From contig NZ_BSNN01000004.1 of NCBI RefSeq assembly GCF_030160015.1, forward strand, positions 594,285 through 658,284: 64,000 nucleotides of DNA, read 5' to 3'. The notes beneath the pieces were generated by a model. The model was not told where the DNA came from, made no database searches, and saw only the letters and a program-made list of their open reading frames with translations. Made by a program: the position numbers and the translations under genes. Position 1 is the first letter of the stretch; every line of letters starts with the position of its first letter. The DNA comes from Amylibacter marinus. Lineage in GTDB: Bacteria; Pseudomonadota; Alphaproteobacteria; Rhodobacterales; Rhodobacteraceae. Of the stretch, positions 8,837 through 17,280 are shown piece by piece.

Positions 8837-9928
8837 ATGACAAGTCAGAATTCAATGGATGTGATTATTGCGGGGGCAGGCATATTTGGCCTGTCTTGTG
8901 CCTATGCCTGTGCGCGTGCGGGAATGTCCGTAACAGTGCTAGAGGCCGATAAGGTCGGTGCGGGGGCATCGGCGGGGATTGTGGGGGCCTTGGCACCTTA
9001 TACACCGGATCAGTGGCATGCCAAAAAGCAGTATCAGTTCGAGGCCTTGGTCAGCGCCGAGGCGCATTGGGGCGAGGTGGACAAATTATCGGGGCAGACA
9101 TCTGGCTATGGGCGCATCGGGCGTCTGGCGCCGATTATGGACGAGCGCACCTATAAATTGGCTCATGATCGCCACCAAGAAGCCAAGGTGAACTGGCGGG
9201 ATTACCGCTGGGAGGTACGCGCAGAGGATGCCTTGATCCCCGCTAGCGCGGCCCCTATGGGGGTGATCTATGATACCCTATCGGCGCGGTTATATCCGCG
9301 TATGGCGCTGGCGTCATTGGTGCGGGCCTGTAGGCGGCTGGGGGTCGAGATTATCGAGGAACGCCGCGTGACTGGATTTGGGGATCGAATGGTCTTTGGG
9401 CGCTGGGGTGAGATGCGCGGTGATGCCGTGATCTTAGCGGGGGGCTATGAGGGATTTCATCTGCTGGATTATCATTTCGGCACGCAGATGGGCACAGGGG
9501 TCAAGGGCCAAGCGGCGATTTTGGACATTGATTTAGGGGATGCGCCACAGATTTATGCGGATGGGGTTTATATAATCCCCCATGCCAATGGCACCACCGC
9601 CGTTGGGTCCACATCGGAAAATAAATGGGGTCAACCCAGTGGAGTGGATCATCTGCTGGACGAGGTGGTGGCCAAGGCCCGCGCCATTTGCCCCGCCATT
9701 CGCACCGCGGATGTGATCCAGACGTGGTCTGGCCTACGCCCCAAGGCGCGCCGCCGTGATCCATTGTTGGGGGAAATCTCTGATGTTGCGGGCGTTTATG
9801 CGGCCATGGGGGGCTTTAAGATCGGTTTTGGCTTGGCGCATAAAATTGGCTATAGCTTGGCGGATATTGTGGCGGGGGGCGATGGGGGGGTGCCGCGCAG
9901 CTTCACCATAGCGCATCATCTTGAATGA
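8837..9928 (+). CDS. FAD-dependent oxidoreductase (DAO family), candidate MnmC oxidase partner
   Basis: Amine oxidase of the D-amino acid oxidase / glycine oxidase type. The dinucleotide fold is at the start (VIIAGAGIFGLSCAYACARAG, then VLEAD), with the second flavin region near GLRPKARRRDPLLGE and MGGFKIGFGLAHKIG at the end. 363 residues is normal. Its divergent placement next to mnmD suggests it could remove the carboxymethyl group of cmnm5U in tRNA, as the MnmC C-terminal domain does. The alternative is a general amine oxidase such as a ThiO-like glycine oxidase. Family is sure; substrate is inference. Confidence 0.85.
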   Translation: MTSQNSMDVIIAGAGIFGLSCAYACARAGMSVTVLEADKVGAGASAGIVGALAPYTPDQWHAKKQYQFEALVSAEAHWGEVDKLSGQTSGYGRIGRLAPIMDERTYKLAHDRHQEAKVNWRDYRWEVRAEDALIPASAAPMGVIYDTLSARLYPRMALASLVRACRRLGVEIIEERRVTGFGDRMVFGRWGEMRGDAVILAGGYEGFHLLDYHFGTQMGTGVKGQAAILDIDLGDAPQIYADGVYIIPHANGTTAVGSTSENKWGQPSGVDHLLDEVVAKARAICPAIRTADVIQTWSGLRPKARRRDPLLGEISDVAGVYAAMGGFKIGFGLAHKIGYSLADIVAGGDGGVPRSFTIAHHLE

Positions 9929-9929
9929 T

Positions 9930-10085
9930 CTATTTGTCGTCTTGGGGGCGGCGCTTTGATTTGCGTTTGAACAACAGGTTCAACGGGAAGACCAGAAGGG
10001 CCACCAGCGAGACAATCAGCGTAACCACCGCCATCAGTATAGCCGCAACCCCACCTGATGCGATTTTTTTAAGGCGTGTGATCAT
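9930..10085 (-). CDS. 51-residue single-span membrane protein, translationally coupled to the DUF5665 gene
   Basis: Its ATG overlaps the TGA of the preceding gene as ATGA, a hallmark of translational coupling. The peptide starts MITRLKKIASGGVAAILMAV, continues as one long hydrophobic stretch (about residues 11-38) and ends in a strongly basic tail KRKSKRRPQDDK, so a single helix with a cytoplasmic basic end is likely. I do not recognise a family. The stop lies one base from that of the convergent FAD oxidoreductase. Confidence 0.65.
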   Translation of the reverse strand: MITRLKKIASGGVAAILMAVVTLIVSLVALLVFPLNLLFKRKSKRRPQDDK

Positions 10086-10372
10086 CTGGGGGCTTGGATG
10101 ATTTCCAGCACTTCGGTTGCCCAGTTGCCGATCACGGGGATGAAATCAATTTGTTGGAGGAATGACACCAGCAGCGCGATCAGCAATGTGGCCCCGATCA
10201 CAGACCCCAGGCCAAAGGCCAGCCCGCGCACCAACTGAAAGAGTATCAGCCCCAGCCAGCTGTCATGGGCGCGCACGAATTTGTGGCTGTTTAGGGCGAT
10301 GACCTCTGAGCGCAGGGCGCGGATTTCGCGGGTCATTGCATCGGGTGATGAGTCGGCTATTTCTGTCGTCAT
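10082..10372 (-). CDS. DUF5665-type small membrane protein
   Basis: 96 residues from MTTEIADSS. A polar N-terminal half with IRALRSEVIALNSHKFVRAHDS leads into a long hydrophobic segment (GLILFQLVRGLAFGLGSVIG, then a second ILLVSFLQQIDFIP-like part). This plan (LNxHxFVR.. followed by two close membrane spans) is that of DUF5665 proteins, of unknown function. An in-frame GTG at 10387 would add five residues; neither start has a clear ribosome site. It is coupled by an ATGA overlap to a 51-residue membrane protein. Confidence 0.75.
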   Translation of the reverse strand: MTTEIADSSPDAMTREIRALRSEVIALNSHKFVRAHDSWLGLILFQLVRGLAFGLGSVIGATLLIALLVSFLQQIDFIPVIGNWATEVLEIIQAPR

Positions 10373-10442
10373 AGGGAATTTGTGCACTGGGCTTGTACCA
10401 AATGCAACCCTTGGCTAAACGGGATTAGAAAGAGGGGGCACC

Positions 10443-10709
10443 ATGGATGTGATTGCAGACTTAATCTGGGCAGATTGGGTGGGTATTGCGGGATCGATAG
10501 TGATTGCGAGTGCCTATTTTGGCGTGTCCGCCGGGCGTTTGGTTGGGGATCAGCCGCCGTTTCAATTGGCCAATTTGCTGGGGGCGGGTTTGATCTTGAT
10601 ATCGCTGTATTACCGCCCCAATGCTGGGGCGATTGTGATCGAGGTATTATGGGTCTTGATCGCGATTTATTCGCTGCTGCGCCATTATAGGGGCCGACGC
10701 AGGGGTTAG
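10443..10709 (+). CDS. Small inner-membrane protein, CBU_0592-like
   Basis: 88 residues with three predicted membrane spans (DWVGIAGSIVIASAYFG, FQLANLLGAGLILISLYY and GAIVIEVLWVLIAIYSLLRHY). The layout and the conserved middle motif (LxNLLGAxLIxxSLYYRxN) fit the CBU_0592 family of unknown function. GAGGGGGC precedes the ATG at 10443. Its stop overlaps the cobO stop on the opposite strand by four bases, leaving no room for a terminator between them. Confidence 0.75.
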   Translation: MDVIADLIWADWVGIAGSIVIASAYFGVSAGRLVGDQPPFQLANLLGAGLILISLYYRPNAGAIVIEVLWVLIAIYSLLRHYRGRRRG

Positions 10710-11314
10710 TATTCCACCCCTATTTGCGCCTTTACGCCGGATCTGAACGGGTGTTTTACCAGCTCCATCTCGGTGACTAAATCGGCGATTTCAATCAGCT
10801 CTTCTTTGGCATTTCGCCCTGTTAGAACAACATGGGTCATTTCCGGTTTTTCATCGACCAAGAATTGCACCACCTCGTTGATATCCACATAATCATAGCG
10901 GATGGCGATATTGATTTCATCCAGCAAGACCATGGAATTGCTGGGATCACGGATCAGCTCTTTGGCCTTGGCCCATGCGGCCTGTGCCATTTCGGTGTCG
11001 CGGGTTTTATCCTGTGTTTCCCATGTGAAGCCTTCGCCCATTGTGTGAAACGAACAGATATCGCCAAAGCGATCAAGGATCATATCGCGCTCGCCCGTTG
11101 ACATGCCGCCCTTGATAAATTGCACAACGCCCGATTTCATACCGTGGGCAATATGGCGGAAAATCATGCCAAAGGCGGCGGTGGATTTACCCTTGCCCTT
11201 ACCTGTATGCACAATGATCAGCCCACGCTTGTCGGTTTTCTGGGCCATGATTTTATCGCGCGCGGCCTTTTTCTTGGCCATTTTCATCGCGTGGCGTTCG
11301 GTGTCTTCTGACAT
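10706..11314 (-). CDS. cobO: Cob(I)yrinic acid a,c-diamide adenosyltransferase
   Basis: Adds the 5'-deoxyadenosyl group from ATP to reduced cobalt in late cobalamin synthesis and salvage (CobO/CobA/BtuR family). The P-loop HTGKGKGKSTAAFG (GKGKGKST at residues 38-45) is the family mark, followed by EGFTWETQD and LLDEINIA. The start at 11314 has AGGAGG four to five bases upstream; the longer open frame to 11404 would run into cobN. At 202 residues it is of normal length. It lies 31 bases behind cobN and is the last gene of the cobalt block. Confidence 0.96.
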   Translation of the reverse strand: MSEDTERHAMKMAKKKAARDKIMAQKTDKRGLIIVHTGKGKGKSTAAFGMIFRHIAHGMKSGVVQFIKGGMSTGERDMILDRFGDICSFHTMGEGFTWETQDKTRDTEMAQAAWAKAKELIRDPSNSMVLLDEINIAIRYDYVDINEVVQFLVDEKPEMTHVVLTGRNAKEELIEIADLVTEMELVKHPFRSGVKAQIGVEY

Positions 11315-11345
11315 TCTATCCTCCTGTATGGGCGTTGGTAATAGG

Positions 11346-14300
11346 TTAGCGCAGTTCTTCGATGCGCGCATGCACTGAATTTGATTTTGGTATCCATAGG
11401 CCACGCCTGATCGCCTCGGCTAGGCGCTCGGCCATTTCGCGCAGGGCATCGGGGTTATTCTGGGCGATGAAGGCGCGGGTGTCATCATCGGCAATGAAGG
11501 CCGCCTCGATCATATCAAAGTGGTGGTTCTTCACGACCCCCGTGGTGGCGGCAAAGGCAAAGAGATAATCCAGCGTTGCCGCCATTTCAAAAGCGCCTTT
11601 ATAGCCGTGGCGTTTCACGCCTTCGATCCATTTCGGGTTCACCACACGGGCACGCATCACGCGGCCAATTTCATCATCCAATGTGCGGATAACGGGGCGT
11701 TCCGGGCGGGAATGGTCGTTGTGATAAATTGGGCGTTCTTGGCCCTGTAGGGTGGTAACGGCCGCCGCTGCCCCTCCCTCGAATTGATAGTAGTCATCGC
11801 TGTCTAGGATATCATGTTCGCGGTTGTCTTGGTTTTGCACCACTGCATCTACGGTTTTTAGGCGGGTTTCAAGCGCGCCACGTGCGCGCAGGCCCGCGCC
11901 GTCTTGGCCATAGGCATAGCCGCCCCATTCCAGATAGGCATCGGCCAGATCGGATTTATCCGCCCAGAGCTGTTCGTCGATCATGGCCTGTAGCCCGGCA
12001 CCATATGCGCCGGGTTTTGATCCGAAAACACGGTGCGCGGTGCTTGGGTCATCGCTGCGGTAATTGGCGGCGGCGGTATTCATGTCATCGGGTTCATCCA
12101 GCGCCATGATGGCGCGCGCGGCACTATCGACCAGCGCCATTTGTTGGGGGAAGGCATCGCGGAAAAACCCAGAAACCCGCAGGGTCACATCAACGCGCGG
12201 GCGGCCCAGAACAGACAGCGGCAGTATCTCAAACCCCGTGACGCGGCGATTGGCGCTATCCCATTGTGGTTTCGCCCCCATCAGGGCCAGCGCCTGTGCG
12301 ATATCGTCGCCGCCCGTGCGCATATTGGCGGTGCCCCATGCGGTTAACAGCATCGCGCGGGGCCAATCGCCATGATCCTGTAGGTGTTTTTCGATGAGCA
12401 GGTTGGCGGATTTCCAGCCTAGTTTCCATGCGGTGGGGGTGGGAACAGCGCGGCTATCAACCGAGAAGAAGTTGCGCCCTGTGGGCAGAACATCCAGCCG
12501 CCCACGGGTGGGCGCGCCAGAGGGAGCGGGGGGGACAAAACGCCCCGCCAATGCATCGATCAAACCTGCGCGTTCCTGTGGGCCACAGGCAATAACACGC
12601 GGAAGAACCGTATCGCGGCAGCCCTGTAGCACGGCGCTAACCTGTGGCCAATCTGCGTAGGATGCGCCATCTAGCAGGCGCAGGCACAACAGCTCGATAC
12701 GCTCGACGGTATCGCCATGGCTGCGCCATGTATCACTGCTGACATCGGTTAGCGCATCTGGGCGCGGCCCTTGCCATGGCGCCGACATTTCGCAATCCAG
12801 CGGATCAAAGCCAAGTTTTAGATCATCGGCCAGTGCGCGCTGCAGGCTGGCGTTTGCGCCCGCGCCATCGCCGCGCGGAATGCGCAACAGGGCCGCACAG
12901 AGATCGCGCTGTAATGTCCCGCTGGGGGTGGTGCCGAAAATATGCAAACCATCGCGGATTTGGGCCTCTTTTAGATCACACAGGTATTCATCCAGCTTGG
13001 CCAGATCGCTGTCTTGGTCTGTGCCGGTCATACCCACATCTTGGTCGATGCCGGTGGTGGCGGTTAGGGCCAGAATTTCACGGCGCAGGTGGGTGATGCG
13101 GCGCGCATCTACGCCTGCGGCTTCGTAGTATTCATCCACCAAGGCCTCTAGATCGCGCAGGGGACCATAGGTTTCTGCGCGGGTCAGGGGCGGGGTCAGG
13201 TGATCGATGATCACCGCGGCTGAGCGGCGCTTGGCCTGTGTGCCTTCGCCCGGGTCATTGACGATAAAGGGATAGATATTGGGTGTGGCCCCCAGCGTGA
13301 TTTCTGGCCAGCATGTTTGGGACAGGGCGGTAGCCTTGCCTGGTAGCCATTCTTGATTGCCATGTTTTCCCATATGCACCAGCGCATGGGCCGCGTGGGA
13401 ATTGCGCAGCCAGAAATAGAAGGCCAGATAGTTATGGGGGGGTACCAGATCAGGGGAATGATAGGTATCCTTGGGGTCTATATTATAGCCGCGCGCCGGT
13501 TGCACCCCGACACAAACATTCCCGAATTCAAAGATCGACAGGGCAAAGCCGGTATCCCCGCAAAATGGATCATCCTCGGGGGCGCCCCAGCGGGATTCGA
13601 TTGCCGCGCGTGCATCCAGTGGCAGGTTGGCATAGGCCTTGGTATAGGCCTGTAGTGATAGGGTCACGCCGCCAGTGCGTTGGTGGCGATCGGTGAGCCA
13701 ATTGGTGGGGCCGCTGGTGATGATTTCCATCAATGCCGCACTATCGGCGGGGGGATTTTCGACTGTGTACCCCTGATCGGCCAGCGCATGGATCATATCC
13801 ACCGTGGCCTGTGGGGTATCAAGGCCAACACCATTGGCCAGCCGCCCGTCTTTGTTTGGGTAGTTTGCAAGGATCAGCGCAGTTTTCTTGGCTGTGGGTT
13901 GTGTGCGGCGCAGGCGGGCCCAATTTGCGGCGAGGTCGGCGGTGAATTCCACACGGTCCCCAACAGCGCGATAGCTGGCGATGGGGCACTCTGTGGCCTC
14001 GTCGAAAAACGCCTCGGATTTAAACGAGATGGCGCGGGATAGGATGCGGCCATCAACCTCGGGCAGGGCCACGTTCATGGCGATATCGCGCGCCGACAGG
14101 CCGGTCAGACCCTCGGCCCATGCCTCTTCAGAGCTGGCCGATAGAACCACCTGAAATATGGGGGCGTTATTGGCGCTGGGTGCGGATAGCGGGTTTTGTG
14201 CGCTATCCGATTGATCTGGGGTGCCCACGGCAAAGCTGGTGCAATTTAGGATCACATCGGGGGGAGCGGCAGCGAACAGCTTATCCAATGTGGCGGCGGA

Positions 14301-15032
14301 TAGGGGATCCTTGAGTGATGCCACAAAGATCGGCATCGGGTTTAGGCCGCGGCGCAACAGAGATTTGATCAAGCGGTTGATGGGGTGCAGGCCAGCACCC
14401 TGAACCAAGGCCCGGTAAAATGTGATGGGGATAATGGGCGCATTTTGGTGCCAATGCGTGCGGATATCGCCCAGCGTTGGTGCATCTAGGGCGGGCCAGT
14501 ACAGCCCCGCCTTTAACAGAGGTTTAGCGGGATCTGGGCGTGGGGTATCGGCCAGCATCGCCGCGGCGTAGCGCAGGAAGTTTTGCGCATTCTCCGGCCC
14601 GCCCTCGACCATATAGGCCCAGAGTGCATTCCAGTCGGCATCGTTCGTTGTGGACAGTTCGCGCAATTCTGGATCTGGTTTGTCGTCGCCGGGCAGGGCA
14701 ATGAATTTCACCCCAGCCGCCCCGAGGCGCGCCGCATATTGCATCAGCCCGTATTTCCAGTAGCCTGATCCGCCCAGAACCCGCGCGATGACCAATTTTG
14801 ATTTCGAGGCGCATTGATCGATATGCAAATCCACCGACATCGGGTGGGTTAGGTGTGTGAGATTGGCCAAGCGTAGGCTGGGCGCGAAATCTATACTGCC
14901 GCGTGCATCGGACAGGGCGGCCAATTCTGTATCGGCGGCCGAAATAAATACGATCTCGGCCGGTGTCTGGCCTAGGTCAAATGGTTCTGAGCCATCGTCG
15001 ATTGATCCGGGTGTGGCGGCGAGTAAATGCAT
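11346..15032 (-). CDS. cobN: Cobaltochelatase subunit CobN
   Basis: Large subunit of the ATP-dependent CobNST chelatase that inserts cobalt into hydrogenobyrinic acid a,c-diamide in the aerobic cobalamin route. 1228 residues is close to the usual size. Motifs include VHMGKHGNQEWLPGKA (substrate/cobalt region), GARGYNIDPKDTYHSPDLVPPHNYLAFYFWL-like central block starting near PARGYNIDPKDTYHSPDLVP, and FGSKPGAYGAGLQAMID towards the end. cobS and cobT are not in the window. It starts 63 bases from a divergent 67-codon gene, so it may depend on transcription from the upstream part of the block or on a short own promoter. Confidence 0.96.
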   Translation of the reverse strand: MHLLAATPGSIDDGSEPFDLGQTPAEIVFISAADTELAALSDARGSIDFAPSLRLANLTHLTHPMSVDLHIDQCASKSKLVIARVLGGSGYWKYGLMQYAARLGAAGVKFIALPGDDKPDPELRELSTTNDADWNALWAYMVEGGPENAQNFLRYAAAMLADTPRPDPAKPLLKAGLYWPALDAPTLGDIRTHWHQNAPIIPITFYRALVQGAGLHPINRLIKSLLRRGLNPMPIFVASLKDPLSAATLDKLFAAAPPDVILNCTSFAVGTPDQSDSAQNPLSAPSANNAPIFQVVLSASSEEAWAEGLTGLSARDIAMNVALPEVDGRILSRAISFKSEAFFDEATECPIASYRAVGDRVEFTADLAANWARLRRTQPTAKKTALILANYPNKDGRLANGVGLDTPQATVDMIHALADQGYTVENPPADSAALMEIITSGPTNWLTDRHQRTGGVTLSLQAYTKAYANLPLDARAAIESRWGAPEDDPFCGDTGFALSIFEFGNVCVGVQPARGYNIDPKDTYHSPDLVPPHNYLAFYFWLRNSHAAHALVHMGKHGNQEWLPGKATALSQTCWPEITLGATPNIYPFIVNDPGEGTQAKRRSAAVIIDHLTPPLTRAETYGPLRDLEALVDEYYEAAGVDARRITHLRREILALTATTGIDQDVGMTGTDQDSDLAKLDEYLCDLKEAQIRDGLHIFGTTPSGTLQRDLCAALLRIPRGDGAGANASLQRALADDLKLGFDPLDCEMSAPWQGPRPDALTDVSSDTWRSHGDTVERIELLCLRLLDGASYADWPQVSAVLQGCRDTVLPRVIACGPQERAGLIDALAGRFVPPAPSGAPTRGRLDVLPTGRNFFSVDSRAVPTPTAWKLGWKSANLLIEKHLQDHGDWPRAMLLTAWGTANMRTGGDDIAQALALMGAKPQWDSANRRVTGFEILPLSVLGRPRVDVTLRVSGFFRDAFPQQMALVDSAARAIMALDEPDDMNTAAANYRSDDPSTAHRVFGSKPGAYGAGLQAMIDEQLWADKSDLADAYLEWGGYAYGQDGAGLRARGALETRLKTVDAVVQNQDNREHDILDSDDYYQFEGGAAAAVTTLQGQERPIYHNDHSRPERPVIRTLDDEIGRVMRARVVNPKWIEGVKRHGYKGAFEMAATLDYLFAFAATTGVVKNHHFDMIEAAFIADDDTRAFIAQNNPDALREMAERLAEAIRRGLWIPKSNSVHARIEELR

Positions 15033-15095
15033 AGGATTTTATCTGTTAGCGAGATTTTTGCAAAGTTGCCCCATGGTTCCGTTTAGGAGGCGGAC

Positions 15096-15299
15096 ATGAA
15101 AAACATTAGCAAGCGAATTTATCAAGTGGGCGAACGGGTTTTGCAAAAGGATGTGATTTACCAAGAGGTTTTGGCGGATGGCAGTAAGACCAACCATTTT
15201 ATCCCACCACCCCAAAATGGCTATTTGCCCCCCACCCAGAACCGTGCGGCGGTGTGGTTGCGGCGCAGTTATCGGTTTTTGCAGCGGGGCATCAGCTAG
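15096..15299 (+). CDS. 67-residue hypothetical protein embedded in the cobalt block on the opposite strand
   Basis: A good ribosome site (GGAGGCGGAC before the ATG) supports a real gene. The protein is basic and soluble: MKNISKRIYQVGERVLQKDV, then IYQEVLADGSKTNHFIPPP and a C-terminus with RRSYRFLQRG. I do not recognise it. It is divergent from cobN and its stop is five bases from that of the GNAT gene, so any transcript running from cobW to cobN would be antisense to it. Confidence 0.7.
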   Translation: MKNISKRIYQVGERVLQKDVIYQEVLADGSKTNHFIPPPQNGYLPPTQNRAAVWLRRSYRFLQRGIS

Positions 15300-15304
15300 G
15301 GCGC

Positions 15305-15757
15305 TCATAGGGTTTTTTCCATGAAGATGGAGTGGGGGTCTAGTTTGTAATCCCCAAAGGGGCCGCAATCGGCAAAGCCGTATTTGTAATACAGCGCATG
15401 GGCGGCATCTAGGCCGTCACCTGTTTCCAGCTTTACCGAGGAAAATCCTTCGGTGCGCGAGAGGGTGATCAAGTGGTCTAGGATGTGCTGGGCCAGCTTT
15501 TGGCCACGTGCCGTGGGATCAACGAACATCGATTTAATCTCGATATAATCATCACGCCGCGCGATGGCGCCACAGCCCATTATTTTGCCCTCTATTTTTG
15601 CGGTGACGAAGGTAACCTCGTCGCCGCACAGCGCATCCACCGAAAAATAATGACAGCTTTCCTCTGGATACAGCGATTGCATCAGGGCATGGCTCTGCTG
15701 CAGCAGGGCGCGGGCCTCTGGTTGCTTTGGGTTGGTTGTTTCTACGCTGATTGTCAT
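15305..15757 (-). CDS. GNAT-family N-acetyltransferase
   Basis: 150-residue acetyl-CoA-dependent acyltransferase. The GNAT core is visible: beta-strand IEIKSMFVDPTARGQKLAQHILDHL with the acetyl-CoA-binding ARGQKLA loop (variant of R/Q-x-x-G-x-G/A), then KLETGDGLDAAHALYYKYGF and DCGPFGDYKLDPHSIFMEK typical of family members adjacent to metabolic genes. Its ATG overlaps the cobW stop as ATGA, so the two are translationally coupled. The substrate is unknown, and a role in cobalt or B12 metabolism is only suggested by the coupling. Confidence 0.88.
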   Translation of the reverse strand: MTISVETTNPKQPEARALLQQSHALMQSLYPEESCHYFSVDALCGDEVTFVTAKIEGKIMGCGAIARRDDYIEIKSMFVDPTARGQKLAQHILDHLITLSRTEGFSSVKLETGDGLDAAHALYYKYGFADCGPFGDYKLDPHSIFMEKTL

Positions 15758-16821
15758 TGCGTCAGCGCGGCCTCTATTGCGCCTTGGTCAAGGCCAGCCT
15801 GTCCGATCACCACCAGTTTTGTGCAGCGCGCAGCGGTGCCAAAGGGTTGATCAAAATAGGTATCAACCCGTGGGCCAACGGCCTGAAGTGTTAGGCGCAT
15901 TGGTTTGCCCGTGATTGCGGCAAATCCCTTTAGGCGCAGGATATCAAATTTACGGATTACATCGGCCACATGCTGGGCAAAGGCGTCTGCATCAGCGATT
16001 TCGCCCATTTCCACAACGAAGCTTTGGAATTCGTCATGGTCGTGATCATGCGCGTGGTGGTGGTCATCGTGGTGGTCGTCGTCATGATCGTGGTGGTGGT
16101 GATGCACCTCGTGGCGTGCAGACATATCTGTTTCGGCGCCGATGCCCTGGCCCAGCAGAACATCGATAGGCAAGGCGCCCATGCTGGCCTTGACCACCTG
16201 TACGGCATCACGGCTGTCTGATTTTAACTTGGTGGTCAGTGCGGCCGTCTCATCGGCGGTTAGCAGGTCTGATTTATTCACCACGATCATATCAGCACAG
16301 GCGATTTGATCCTCGAACAGCTCGGATAGCGGTGTCTCGTGATCAAGGTTTTCATCCATCGCGCGCTGGGCATCTACGGCGGCGACGTTATGGGCGAATT
16401 GCCCATCTTGTACTGCGCGCCCATCAACCACGGTGACAACACCGTCAACGGTAACTTGGGTGGAAATTTCGGGCCAGTTGAATGCGCGCACCAGAGGTTG
16501 CGGCAGGGCAAGCCCCGAGGTTTCAATCACGATGTGATCCGGTTTCTGGTCGCGCTCTAAGAGGGCCTGCATGGTGGGGATGAAGTCATCAGCCACGGTA
16601 CAGCAGATACAGCCATTGGACAGCTCCATGATGTCGTCTTCTGTGCAGGTTTCATCGCCACATCCCTTTAGGATATCTCCATCGACCCCCAGATCGCCGA
16701 ATTCATTGATGATCAGGGCTATGCGTTTGCCATTTGCGTTTTGCAGCATGTGGCGGATTAGGGTGGTTTTGCCTGCGCCCAAGAAACCGGTGACGACTGT
16801 TGCTGGGATTTTCTGTGCCAT
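15754..16821 (-). CDS. cobW: CobW, metal chaperone GTPase of the cobalamin pathway
   Basis: G3E-family GTPase proposed to deliver cobalt to CobNST. 355 residues with Walker A GFLGAGKTT (12-20), the metal-binding CxCC motif as NGCICCTV (Cys71, Cys73, Cys74), the base-recognition NKSD (182-185) and a histidine/aspartate tract at about 237-262 between the GTPase and C-terminal CobW_C domain. The His tract is typical of CobW and would hold metal ions. It is coupled to the GNAT gene and lies 90 bases from a divergent DUF1636 gene. Its position among cbt and cob genes separates it from zinc-type COG0523 relatives. Confidence 0.95.
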   Translation of the reverse strand: MAQKIPATVVTGFLGAGKTTLIRHMLQNANGKRIALIINEFGDLGVDGDILKGCGDETCTEDDIMELSNGCICCTVADDFIPTMQALLERDQKPDHIVIETSGLALPQPLVRAFNWPEISTQVTVDGVVTVVDGRAVQDGQFAHNVAAVDAQRAMDENLDHETPLSELFEDQIACADMIVVNKSDLLTADETAALTTKLKSDSRDAVQVVKASMGALPIDVLLGQGIGAETDMSARHEVHHHHHDHDDDHHDDHHHAHDHDHDEFQSFVVEMGEIADADAFAQHVADVIRKFDILRLKGFAAITGKPMRLTLQAVGPRVDTYFDQPFGTAARCTKLVVIGQAGLDQGAIEAALTQ

Positions 16822-16911
16822 GGTGATTTTTCCGTATGTTAGCGTTGTTACGACGCCAGCTTGTCAGTTTATCTATGCTGGGCTAGGTGTGGTGTATTAA
16901 TTGAAGGCGGG

Positions 16912-17280
16912 ATGGGCATGAGCCACACATTATTCATTTGTTCGACGTGTTCGCCCAAGGGCGAAGCCGATGCCCGCGGGGCGGCATTGGCAGATGATCT
17001 ACGGGCCTTGTTTACGACATCCGATATGCCACAGATCAGGGATTTCATCATTGAGACCCAAGAATGCATGTCGGCCTGTGCTGACCCCGTGGCGATATCA
17101 TTTCGTTCAGCGGGCAAGGCGGCGTATATTTTTGCAGGCATTGATCCAGAGCGCGACCACGCGGATATACTGGCCTTTGCTAAATTGTATATCGAGGCCC
17201 CCGATGGCTGGATTGTGGATGCGCGCCCCTGTGGACGGTTGCGCCATTGCCTGCGCGGGCGCATCCCCGCCATCAGTTAA
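16912..17280 (+). CDS. DUF1636 cysteine-rich metal-binding protein
   Basis: About 122 residues with a thioredoxin-like [2Fe-2S] ferredoxin plan: paired cysteines near the start (FICSTCSPKGEADARG), CMSAC in the middle and CGRLRHC near the end. DUF1636 genes are commonly found beside cobalamin genes, but the function is not established. The start is ATG at 16912 (AAGG four bases earlier) or ATG at 16918. It lies opposite to cobW and ends eight bases inside the convergent His-rich gene, so it is embedded antisense in the B12 block. Confidence 0.85.
   Translation: MGMSHTLFICSTCSPKGEADARGAALADDLRALFTTSDMPQIRDFIIETQECMSACADPVAISFRSAGKAAYIFAGIDPERDHADILAFAKLYIEAPDGWIVDARPCGRLRHCLRGRIPAIS

Noticed and set aside
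16822..16911. Zur or second cobalamin-riboswitch site between cobW and DUF1636
   Set aside because: Only 90 bases are available, with no B12 box and no convincing palindrome.
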